Of a stretch of 64,000 bases of DNA, positions 1-8,512 are shown one piece after another. The notes under the pieces are model-generated. The model was given only the letters and a program-made list of their open reading frames with translations. It had not been told where the DNA came from and searched no databases. Made by a program: the position numbers and the translations under genes. Within the stretch, counting starts at the first letter, position 1, and every line of letters begins with the position of its first letter. This stretch comes from Micromonospora sp. NBC_01796 (GTDB lineage Bacteria; Actinomycetota; Actinomycetes; Mycobacteriales; Micromonosporaceae): contig NZ_CP109078.1 in the NCBI RefSeq assembly GCF_035917455.1, positions 3,162,001 through 3,226,000 of the forward strand, in the 5' to 3' direction.

Positions 1-152
1 ACGACGGTGTGCTCAAGGTGGACGGCGAGGTCGGCAACAAGAAGCTGTACGACCCTCGCGTCTGGGGCAAGGCGGCCGAGTCCGGTCTCGCCCAGCGGGT
101 GGTCGAGGCGTGCGAGCACCTGCGCTCCACCGGCACCACCCTCGCCCGCTGA
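1..152 (+). CDS. fba: Class II fructose-bisphosphate aldolase, C-terminal end (partial)
   Basis: The first 50 complete codons belong to a gene entering from the left and ending in TGA at 150-152. They read DGVLKVDGEVGNKKLYDPR followed by WGKAAESGLAQRVVEACEHL, which I recognise as the C-terminus of class II (zinc-dependent) fructose-1,6-bisphosphate aldolase. That glycolytic enzyme cleaves fructose 1,6-bisphosphate into dihydroxyacetone phosphate and glyceraldehyde 3-phosphate. The catalytic and metal-binding part lies outside the window. A DUF3151 gene sits nearby at 1842, a neighbour I remember for actinobacterial fba, which supports the call. Confidence 0.85.
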   Translation, partial: DGVLKVDGEVGNKKLYDPRVWGKAAESGLAQRVVEACEHLRSTGTTLAR

Positions 153-168
153 CCTATTCCGAACGCTG

Positions 169-201
169 ACGGCCGGTCCCCCGACAACGGGGACCGGCCG
201 T
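169..201. terminator. Bidirectional hairpin terminator after fba
   Basis: A 13-bp perfect stem (169-181 pairing with 189-201) closes a 7-base loop and is followed by TTCG. It lies between the stop of fba on the plus strand and the stop of the LOG-family gene on the minus strand, so it can serve both convergent genes. Confidence 0.75.
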
Positions 202-221
202 TTCGTATTACCCGGTGACGG

Positions 222-1550
222 TCAGTCGTGGACGAGCAGGCGTACCGCCTCGTGCACGTCGTCGGTGACGTGGATCGAGCCGGTCAGGTCACCGAACGGG
301 GTGAGCGCGAACAGCGGCCGGAGCAGCGACTCGATCGGCAGCGTCTCGGTCCAGAAGGCCCGGTCGAGGAAAACGTACGCGCCGCTGGCTCCGTCGGTGC
401 CGTAGAACGTCTTGGTCGCCGCCTGGAACACCTCCTGCACCGTTCCGGCCCGACCGGCGGCGAAGACGATCCCGCCCCGGGCCAGCCGGAGCAGGGTGTC
501 CTCCCGGATCGCGTTCGAGAAGTACTTGGCGATCCTGCCCGCGAACAGGTTCGCCGGCTCGTGTCCGTACAGCCAGGTCGGGATGGAGAGGCCACCACGC
601 CGCGCCCAGCCGACGGTGTCGGCCACGACGGACCGCTCGCCGTCACGCTGCGCGGGCGGTGCACCGCCCTCCGACACCGACCCGTTCCCGGTGGTCGACC
701 CGCCGAGTCCGGTGGTCGGCCCGCCGAGTTTGGTGGTCGACCCGGGACCGTCGGGGTCCGGGCCGAACTCGGCCCGGACCCGCAGGGCCGCCGCCGTGTA
801 GCGGTCGTGGTCGGCGAAGTCGGGGGCGGCGGCCAGCAGGTCGATGGCCGAGGCCAACTCCTCCGGCGTACGCCCGGACAGGTACGCCCCCAGGTTCGCC
901 GCCTCCATCACGCCCGGCCCGCCGCCGGTGACCACCAGCCGGTCCGCCCGCGCCAACTCCCAGCCCAGCGTCGCGGCCAGCCGGTACGCCGAGGTCCCCC
1001 GGGGTACGGCGTGCCCGCCCATCACGCCGACCACCGAACCGGGGCCGTGGATGGCCAGCCAGCTCCGGGTGGCGTCGGCGAGCGCGTTGTCGACGCCGTG
1101 GTCGTGCATCCGTTGCGCCAGCGCCTCCCGTACCGGTGGCATCGCCCCGCCGTGGGCGCGGAAGTGCTCGTAGACCACGGTGTCGAACATGCCGGCGAAA
1201 CCACCGTCGCCGAAGCCCGCGACCAGGTCGTCCGGGGTGTAGAGCCGGGGCGGCTGGGTCGAGTACGGCAGCGCGGTGAACGGCGGCAGCAGGTGGGCGC
1301 CCCGCCCGATGAGATCTGCCTCGACCTGACGGGAGGCGAACCGGCAGCCGACGAAAAGGGTGTCGGTGAGGTCGACGGCGGTGAGGTCGGGTGCCGGGTC
1401 GAGATCGAGCCGCAGCCCCTGCACGGTCAGCCCGGCGAGACTCCCGGTACGGAGGTGGCGGTCGAGTTCGGCGCGGGACTCGATCTCGGACTCCGTGGTG
1501 TCGTCCGGTTCGAGCAGGTGGGTGGTGGGTGGTGTGGACACGTCCGCCAT
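222..1550 (-). CDS. LOG-family (lysine-decarboxylase-like Rossmann) protein
   Basis: A 442-residue protein of the LOG/TIGR00730-like superfamily, whose characterised members are nucleoside-5'-monophosphate phosphoribohydrolases. Two conserved stretches are visible: GGGPGVMEAAN near residue 207 and AAGRAGTVQEVFQAA near residue 365. The second matches the PGGxGTxxE signature but with A-G-R in place of P-G-G. A low-complexity insert (TTKLGGPTTGLGGSTTGNGS, about residues 268-293) comes from three imperfect 24-bp repeats at 680-745 and separates the two halves. I chose the ATG at 1548-1550 because GGAGG lies just upstream; an in-frame extension to 1622 is less likely. It converges with fba. The substrate is unknown. 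Confidence 0.75.
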   Translation of the reverse strand: MADVSTPPTTHLLEPDDTTESEIESRAELDRHLRTGSLAGLTVQGLRLDLDPAPDLTAVDLTDTLFVGCRFASRQVEADLIGRGAHLLPPFTALPYSTQPPRLYTPDDLVAGFGDGGFAGMFDTVVYEHFRAHGGAMPPVREALAQRMHDHGVDNALADATRSWLAIHGPGSVVGVMGGHAVPRGTSAYRLAATLGWELARADRLVVTGGGPGVMEAANLGAYLSGRTPEELASAIDLLAAAPDFADHDRYTAAALRVRAEFGPDPDGPGSTTKLGGPTTGLGGSTTGNGSVSEGGAPPAQRDGERSVVADTVGWARRGGLSIPTWLYGHEPANLFAGRIAKYFSNAIREDTLLRLARGGIVFAAGRAGTVQEVFQAATKTFYGTDGASGAYVFLDRAFWTETLPIESLLRPLFALTPFGDLTGSIHVTDDVHEAVRLLVHD

Positions 1551-1654
1551 CCTCCTCCGCGCCGGCAACCGTCGACCAACGCCGGGCGGTCCGGAAGGCG
1601 TCAGGCGTTCCCGGAAGGGCATCGGACGGTCCCCGGAAGGGCGTCGGGAAGGAC

Positions 1655-1686
1655 GAGAGCCCGGTGACCGAAGTCACCGGGCTCTC
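1655..1686. terminator. Perfect 14-bp hairpin upstream of the LOG gene
   Basis: GAGAGCCCGGTGAC pairs perfectly with its complement around a CGAA tetraloop. It looks like an intrinsic terminator, but it lies about 105 bases upstream of the LOG-gene start on the minus strand and about 155 bases before DUF3151 on the plus strand, so no obvious transcript ends here. It could insulate the divergent genes or act as a leader structure. Confidence 0.5.
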
Positions 1687-1841
1687 CTTACCGGGTCCTG
1701 GGGAGGCTCCGGACCTCTATTTGTAGTCGAGTCGACCATCGCCCGCACCGGCCGCACGCGTGACCGACGACTCAGCCTTTCAGTCAGGCCGAGAGGTATC
1801 CCGCCTCGCGACCGCCCAGGTCGGGCAGGTTCAATGGGCCG

Positions 1842-2270
1842 ATGCAGAGTCTTTTGCCCGAACCGCCGGCCACCCTCCTCCCCGCCGACGACGCGGCCGA
1901 GGCGGCCCTCGCGGAGGCCATCGAGGCCGACACCGACGAGGCCTACGCCTCGGTCGCCGCGCGTTTCCCGACCTCCAGCGCTGCCTGGGGGGCGCTGGGC
2001 CAGCGGGCGCTCGCGTCCGGGCAGGTCGTCACCGCGTACGCGTACGCGCGTACCGGCTACCACCGTGGGCTGGACCAGTTGCGCCGCAACGGCTGGAAGG
2101 GGCACGGTCCGGTGCCCTGGGCGCACGGCCCCAACCAGGGGTTCCTGCGCTGCCTGCACGTGCTGTCCCGAGCAGCCGGCGAGATCGGCGAGTCGGACGA
2201 GGCGGCGCGCTGCGCCCAGTTCCTGCGCGACTGCGACCCCGAGGCCGGGGACGCGCTCGCCGGCTCCTGA
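1842..2270 (+). CDS. DUF3151 family protein
   Basis: A 142-residue soluble acidic protein. The stretches SVAARFPTSSAAWGALGQRAL, AYAYARTGYHRGLDQLRRNGW and GPVPWAHGPNQGFLRCLHVL match my memory of DUF3151, an actinobacterial family of unknown function found next to fba. It is probably helical and TPR-like: three helical repeats with an Ala/Leu pattern can be seen. The ATG at 1842 has no strong Shine-Dalgarno sequence. It converges with the EspI/ParA-like gene across a hairpin. The family call is good; no function can be given. Confidence 0.8.
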   Translation: MQSLLPEPPATLLPADDAAEAALAEAIEADTDEAYASVAARFPTSSAAWGALGQRALASGQVVTAYAYARTGYHRGLDQLRRNGWKGHGPVPWAHGPNQGFLRCLHVLSRAAGEIGESDEAARCAQFLRDCDPEAGDALAGS

Positions 2271-2310
2271 GCCGGTCCGCGCCGCCGCTGGTCCCGCTGA
2301 CCGGTCCGCT

Positions 2311-2337
2311 CCCCGCCCCGGTCCAACCGGGGCGGGG
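2311..2337. terminator. Bidirectional terminator, DUF3151 / EspI-like ATPase
   Basis: A 12-bp GC stem (2311-2322 with 2326-2337) around a CCA loop, placed between two convergent stop codons at 2270 and 2346. Confidence 0.75.
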
Positions 2338-2345
2338 GGAACCCG

Positions 2346-4832
2346 TCACAGGCCCTCGGCCACCGCGGCGGCGATCTTCAGCCAGGCGTCCCGGCTGGCG
2401 GCGGAGAGCTGCCCGTACCGGATCGGTTCGCCGGTGTCGATCAAGCGCTCGTACGGCGCCAGCAGCACCGCCCTGGTCCGGGCGGCGAAGTGGCGCTGGA
2501 TCGCCGGCAGGTCGATCTCCTTGCGTGACGGTGGCATGGACACCACCGTCACCGCCTGCCGGACCAGCCGCTGCCGGCCGCTCTGTTCCAGGTGGTCGAG
2601 CATCCGGGCGGCCGTCTCGGCGGAGTCGTTCCGGGCGGACATGGTGATCAGGAGCTGGTCGGTGGCGTCGATCGCGGCCTGCCAGTTCTGTGCCCGTACG
2701 TTGTTCCCGGTGTCCACGAAGATCAACTTGTAGAACCGGCTGACCACCTCACGGATCTCCGCGAAGGCGGCGGCGGTCAGCATCTCGCCCCCGGTCGCCG
2801 ACTCGTCCGAGGCGAGTACGTCGAACATTCCCTCGCCCTGCGACCGGACGTACTGCGACAGGTCCCCGACCCGCCCGTGCGACACCTGGAACTGCCCCAG
2901 GTCCCGCAGCATGTCCCGGACCGTACGGGAGTGGAAGTCCTGCTGCGCCCGCATCCCGAGGGTGCCCTGGGTCTCGTTGTTGTCCCAGGCCAGCACGTAC
3001 CCGCCGCGCTTCTGACCGAAGGTCATCGCGAGCAGCAGGATCGCCACCGTCTTGCCCGCGCCACCCTTCGGGTTGACCACGGTCACCTGGCGCAGCCCAC
3101 CGAAGTTCCGGCGCACCATCTCGATGTCCTGCCGGATCTCCTGCTCGTGCCGCCCCGGCGAGAGCCGGACCAGCCCGAGCGTGGTCTTGTTGACCGCCGC
3201 CCGTACGCCCATCGTGGCGATCGGGTCGGCCGGTCGGCTGGCCCGACGGCGCGCGAACTCCTCCGCCGTGGGGGTCGACGAGTCCGGGGTCCAGACCGGC
3301 TCCGGATACGTCATCGCCGGCGGCGGCACCCTGGTCACCCCGGCTGCCTCCCCGTACGGCTGCTGCGGCACCTCGGCGACACCCGGATAACCCTCGCCCC
3401 TCGGCTGGGGCCTCCCCACCGGCGGGTACGGCGCCGCCCTCGGCACCCCCGGCTGCCCCGGTACGCCAGCCGCCCCGGCCACGTACATCGTCCCGCCCGG
3501 CCCCGGATAGCCCTGCCCTGCCTGCCCCTGCCCTGGTCCCGGATAGCCCTGTTGGGCCGGCCTCGGGTAGTCCTGCTGGGCCGAAGCCGGGTAGTCCTGA
3601 GCTGCCGGTCCCGGATTCTCCTGACCGGCCGCTGCTGGCCCGAAATGGTCCTGCCTGGCCGGTCCCGGGTGGGTCTCGCCTGGCGGATAGCCCTGGCCGG
3701 CACGGATGCCGGCGTTGCCCACCGCTGTCGTGCCGTGGGGTGCCGGTGGCTGGGGCTGTCCGGGCAGTGGCACCCGTGCCGATGCCGGTGGCGCTGTCGT
3801 CGGCGGTGCCGGGGTGGCGATGGAGGGCTGGTGAGGATGGGGGGCCGCCGCGTCGGCCGGGACCGACGGGCTGGCGAAGTCGGGGTTGGCGGCTGCTGCC
3901 GGGTCGACGGCGGGACGGTGCGGCGGTTGTGCCCAGGGGGACTCCGGTGCCGCCGCCCGGTTGCTGTGTGGCCCGGCGCCGGGTGCCCCGCCCGCTGTGC
4001 CGCCCGGTCCGGCGGGTCCACCGGCGAGCAGGTCATCCAGGGTGAAGGGGTCGTCGAGGCGTACCGACGGGGTTGCCGGGCCGGGGACCGTACCCCGGGT
4101 CGGGGTGTCTCCGGTCGGCGCCCACGGATCCGGCGCTCGTCCCGGTCCGGCGCCGGGTGAACTCCGGGCCGGGTCGTCGTCGGCTCGTGCCGGTTGTGCC
4201 GGCGGCTGGTGGGCCGCCGCTCCGGCCGCGCCACTGATCAGTGGCCACGCTCGGGTCGGCTGCTCGACCGCCGCCCGCGTCTGCGCCTGCTCGCTTCCGG
4301 TCGGCGCGGGCCCGCCCGCGCTGCCCCCGTCCGCCCCGTTCCCGGTAGCGCTGCCAGCGGTGGCGCTGCCCCCGGAAGCTCCACTGGTCCGGGCGGTGCT
4401 GTTCCAGGTGGGTTCGCTGGTGGCGGCCCCGGTCCCGGTTGTGCCGCCCTCGGCGGCGGCCCCGGTCTCCGGTGCGTGGCGGGCCGGGGGGACCGGCGCC
4501 GGAGGACTCGTCGGTGTCGGTGGTGCCGATGGCACGGGCACCATCGGTGCGGCCTGCGCCGGCGGTACGGCCGGTGGGGTTGTGGGCGGCCGGGGTGTCA
4601 CCGGAGGCGGAACCGGGCCGCCTCCCCAGGCGACGTCCGCGCCGACTCCCGGCGGGTGCGGCGGCACCGGCGGGCTACCCGCGCCCGGCCCGCCGTGGGT
4701 CCCCGGGGTGTTGCCACCCGTCGGCTGCGGCGGCTCGGCGACGATCTCGTCCGGCGGCCAGAACGGCTCGACGTCACGGGGCGGCGCCCCCCGGCCCGGC
4801 CCGCGGAACTGGTCCGGCTGGTCGTCCACCAC
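2346..4832 (-). CDS. EspI/ParA-like ATPase with long proline-rich N-terminus
   Basis: An 828-residue, two-part protein. Residues 1 to about 510 are disordered, rich in Pro, Ala and Gly, and include tandem D/G-Y-P-x-P/S-A/G-Q repeats (DYPASAQQDYPRPAQQGYPG). The C-terminal ~270 residues are a MinD/ParA-like P-loop ATPase with the deviant Walker A VVNPKGGAGKTVAILLLA near residue 588 and a FVDTGNN Walker-B-like strand. The architecture resembles mycobacterial EspI of the ESX-1 cluster and related Streptomyces proteins. No ESX substrate, EccC or membrane gene is near, so a secretion role cannot be assumed. The GTG start has GGGGGGAG nine bases upstream. It may be co-transcribed with the lipid-kinase-like gene 88 bases upstream. 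Confidence 0.75.
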   Translation of the reverse strand: MVDDQPDQFRGPGRGAPPRDVEPFWPPDEIVAEPPQPTGGNTPGTHGGPGAGSPPVPPHPPGVGADVAWGGGPVPPPVTPRPPTTPPAVPPAQAAPMVPVPSAPPTPTSPPAPVPPARHAPETGAAAEGGTTGTGAATSEPTWNSTARTSGASGGSATAGSATGNGADGGSAGGPAPTGSEQAQTRAAVEQPTRAWPLISGAAGAAAHQPPAQPARADDDPARSSPGAGPGRAPDPWAPTGDTPTRGTVPGPATPSVRLDDPFTLDDLLAGGPAGPGGTAGGAPGAGPHSNRAAAPESPWAQPPHRPAVDPAAAANPDFASPSVPADAAAPHPHQPSIATPAPPTTAPPASARVPLPGQPQPPAPHGTTAVGNAGIRAGQGYPPGETHPGPARQDHFGPAAAGQENPGPAAQDYPASAQQDYPRPAQQGYPGPGQGQAGQGYPGPGGTMYVAGAAGVPGQPGVPRAAPYPPVGRPQPRGEGYPGVAEVPQQPYGEAAGVTRVPPPAMTYPEPVWTPDSSTPTAEEFARRRASRPADPIATMGVRAAVNKTTLGLVRLSPGRHEQEIRQDIEMVRRNFGGLRQVTVVNPKGGAGKTVAILLLAMTFGQKRGGYVLAWDNNETQGTLGMRAQQDFHSRTVRDMLRDLGQFQVSHGRVGDLSQYVRSQGEGMFDVLASDESATGGEMLTAAAFAEIREVVSRFYKLIFVDTGNNVRAQNWQAAIDATDQLLITMSARNDSAETAARMLDHLEQSGRQRLVRQAVTVVSMPPSRKEIDLPAIQRHFAARTRAVLLAPYERLIDTGEPIRYGQLSAASRDAWLKIAAAVAEGL

Positions 4833-4920
4833 GGCTAACTCCCCCCTGCTCCGCCCGAGGATATGCCCGCCGGACGCGATCAGCCCGGCACCGAGCCCGG
4901 CTGTCGGCCGACGTACGTGG

Positions 4921-5913
4921 TCAGCGGCCGTACACCGCCCAGGCGCCGGGCTCGATCCACCAGGAACGTTTCCGGCTCAGGTCCCCGCTCACGCCGTCGT
5001 CCACGTACGGCAGATCACCGTCGCGGGGCACGACCGCGACCGCGCGTCCTCGGGCCCGGCGCACCTCGATGCGTACCTTCTTGCGGCCCCAGCGGCTGCC
5101 GGTGAGCACCGGAACGGCGACCGCGACCTCGATGGTGCCGCTGGTCGGGTCCGCCTCGGTCAACAGCGGCAGCCCGGCGAGCTGTGTGTACCCCCGCCCG
5201 TTGCCGATCGCGCAGGCCAGTACCGGGTCGTCGCCGCTGGTCAGGATGGTGTCGTCCACCTCCACCCGGCCGCGCCAGGGGATGGTCCGGCCCTCCTTGT
5301 CGCCGCCGCCGAGCAGCACCCCGTCCAGGGTGACCGAGCCGCCGTCGTTGCGGAGCAGGTCGAGCCGGCGGACCGGGCCGTCGAGCAGCGCGGCGGCCAC
5401 CTCGGCCGGCTCGCGGGGCAGTCCGAGCTGCCCGACCAGGTCCACGGCAGTTCCGGCGCCCGCGCCGGCCGGGTCGAGCGGAAGCAGTCCGATCGGCGGC
5501 AGGTCCGGGACCGTACGGTTGCCGGCGAGGTCGGCCGGGCGGCGGCTCGGCGGTGGGGCGTACCGGCGGACCATCCGGCGCATTACAGCGCGTAACTGGC
5601 CGTCACTGGCGGTGGCGACGATCAGGCGGGTCTTGCTGTCCCCGTCCGGCCAGGTGAGACCGTCGGGGCGCTCCGGCGCGTCGAGCCGCGACAGCACCTC
5701 GTCAATCTCCGCGTCGGACGAGGCGGTGACCATCTCCACCCGGGCGCCCCGCGCAGTCAGCGCGTCTGCGCAGTTCAGCACCGGTACCCGAGGGGTATCG
5801 GTGCAGTTGTCACCGGTACCCTCGGCGCCCGTTCCACAGCATCCGTCGCCGCTTCCGCAGCCGGCGGACCCGTCCCGGCCGGACCCGAGGGTGAGCAGCA
5901 CCACGTCGTACAC
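4921..5913 (-). CDS. Diacylglycerol-kinase-like protein, atypical N-terminus
   Basis: A 330-residue protein. The middle and C-terminal parts look like the diacylglycerol/sphingosine kinase fold: IGLLPLDPAGAGAGTAVDLV followed by GLPREPAEVAAALLDGPVRRLDLL corresponds to the family's PLGTGND-GLP-RRxDL region, but the glycine loop is degenerate. The N-terminal half lacks a recognisable GGDGT motif and instead has a Cys/Gly cluster (CGSGDGCCGTG, about residues 14-24). It may therefore be a catalytically impaired homologue. I chose the GTG at 5913 because AGGAGG lies nine bases upstream; a longer frame reaches 6006. It is divergent from purA. Confidence 0.6.
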   Translation of the reverse strand: MYDVVLLTLGSGRDGSAGCGSGDGCCGTGAEGTGDNCTDTPRVPVLNCADALTARGARVEMVTASSDAEIDEVLSRLDAPERPDGLTWPDGDSKTRLIVATASDGQLRAVMRRMVRRYAPPPSRRPADLAGNRTVPDLPPIGLLPLDPAGAGAGTAVDLVGQLGLPREPAEVAAALLDGPVRRLDLLRNDGGSVTLDGVLLGGGDKEGRTIPWRGRVEVDDTILTSGDDPVLACAIGNGRGYTQLAGLPLLTEADPTSGTIEVAVAVPVLTGSRWGRKKVRIEVRRARGRAVAVVPRDGDLPYVDDGVSGDLSRKRSWWIEPGAWAVYGR

Positions 5914-5978
5914 GGGCGGTGGCCTCCTGCCTGTCTCCCGGCCACTACTGGCAGGGCTGTCACTTCTTGTTAATCTGA

Positions 5979-7325
<1,347 letters not shown>

Positions 7326-7342
7326 CCCGCCTGGTTTATGTC

Positions 7343-7403
7343 GTCGATCATGAAGTTAGCGACGGATCAGCGCACGTTTCCCGTCGCTAACTTCATGATC
7401 GAC
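7343..7403. repeat. Palindromic dispersed repeat, copy 1
   Basis: A 23-bp perfect inverted repeat (7343-7365 with 7381-7403) around a 15-base loop. The core GATCATGAAGTTAGCGAC is shared with four other copies in the window. It lies directly after purA, and its right arm contains the TGA stop of the DUF559 gene, which reads in from the other side. Confidence 0.9.
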
Positions 7404-8328
7404 GGGTCGGGTGGGTGAGGCGGGCGGCGCGGATCGTGGTGGGGATGTAGTCGGGGTTGAGGGTGTCGGACCAGGTGAAGCGGAGGACGCGCCAGCCGGC
7501 GTTGGCGATCAGGTTCTGGCGTCGGCGATCCCGGTAGAGGGCTTCGGGGGTGGCGTGAATGGACGCGCCGTCCGCTTCGCCGATGATCCGTTCGCGGAGC
7601 CAGGCGAGGTCACCCACGGCGAGCAGGTGACCGTCCTCGTCGCGTACGGGGTGCTGTAGCTCGTCCGGCGGGACGCCGCCGTCGACGCAACGCAGGCGTA
7701 CCCGGGTCTCCAGCGGGGATTCGGCTCGCCCGTCCGCCTCCGCCAGGTGCTCCCGGGCGGCCACCGCTCCTCGGCGCCGGGCGAGCATGGCGTGTACGTC
7801 CATCAGGTCCGCCTCGGTGATCGACCCTTGGTGCAACGCCGAGTCCAGTACCGACACGCCGGCAAAGCGGTCCACCCGGAGCAGCAGGTCGGCTGCCGTA
7901 CGCGTCGCCGTGGTGGTCCGGATCCCGCCGATCGTGCCGGCCTGCTCGGGTGGGATGACGAGTTGGTGCACCACCACGGCCGGATCCGTCGGTCGAAGCG
8001 GCCGCGCTGCCGGCCCGGGTACGGAAACGTGGATCCTCGGATCCGTCCGCAGCCCGGCGAACCCGTGCAACTCGGCGGCGGTCCCGAGCACCGCCGTCGC
8101 AAGCTCCCCGAGCGATGCCACCGCGGCCCGGATCCGGGCTCGCCGCGCGGCCAGCGGACTCGGCGCCAGGTCCACGAGGTAGGCAGCCCGAGCCAACCGC
8201 CGCCACTTCCCGCTGCGACACAGCCGCTCGATCTCCCGCACCGTCAGCCCCGCAGCCAGCGCCTGCTCCCGAGTAACCACCCCGTCCTGCCCAGCCGCCA
8301 CCCGCCGAACAACCCCCCACCCATCCAT
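7393..8328 (-). CDS. AbiEi-like N-domain + DUF559 (Vsr-like) nuclease-fold protein
   Basis: A 311-residue protein. The N-terminus (GVVTREQALAAGLTVREIER, then WRRLARAAYLV) matches the winged-helix domain of AbiEi-type antitoxin-like proteins. The C-terminus (GDLAWLRERIIGEADGASIH followed by YRDRRRQNLIANAGWRVLRF) matches the DUF559/Vsr-like PD-(D/E)XK fold, with candidate acidic residues Asp in GDLAW and Glu/Asp in GEADG. Such fusions are common in actinobacteria and uncharacterised. No AbiEii-like partner is adjacent. The stop codon lies inside palindrome copy 1 and copy 2 lies upstream, so the gene is bracketed. I chose the ATG at 8326-8328; a G-rich stretch sits upstream and the start is not certain. 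Confidence 0.75.
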   Translation of the reverse strand: MDGWGVVRRVAAGQDGVVTREQALAAGLTVREIERLCRSGKWRRLARAAYLVDLAPSPLAARRARIRAAVASLGELATAVLGTAAELHGFAGLRTDPRIHVSVPGPAARPLRPTDPAVVVHQLVIPPEQAGTIGGIRTTTATRTAADLLLRVDRFAGVSVLDSALHQGSITEADLMDVHAMLARRRGAVAAREHLAEADGRAESPLETRVRLRCVDGGVPPDELQHPVRDEDGHLLAVGDLAWLRERIIGEADGASIHATPEALYRDRRRQNLIANAGWRVLRFTWSDTLNPDYIPTTIRAARLTHPTRRS

Positions 8329-8367
8329 CCCCCCACCCAACCGCCCTTTACCCCCTCCACCACCCCC

Positions 8368-8399
8368 TGTGGAAAACCCCCCCACCCCCCTGTGGATAA
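8368..8399. promoter_or_regulatory. Pair of DnaA-box-like 9-mers upstream of purD
   Basis: TGTGGAAAA at 8368-8376 and TGTGGATAA at 8391-8399. The second is a perfect complement of the DnaA-box consensus TTATCCACA and the first differs by one base. They lie in the divergent region between the DUF559 gene and purD. Whether DnaA binds here is unknown. Confidence 0.4.
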
Positions 8400-8414
8400 C
8401 TCCCCGCCCCACCG

Positions 8415-8477
8415 CGTTGATCATGAAGTTAGCGACAGGAAATCGCCCTTTCGGCGTTGCTAACTTCATGATCAACG
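8415..8477. repeat. Palindromic dispersed repeat, copy 2
   Basis: Arms 8415-8436 and 8456-8477 (19 bp perfect, then a G-T pair and two more pairs) with the same GATCATGAAGTTAGC core. It lies between two divergent genes, just before purD, so this copy cannot simply be a transcription terminator. Confidence 0.88.
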
Positions 8478-8512
8478 AGCAAGTCCCACCCGGGTGCGTA
8501 GGATCTGGGGTC

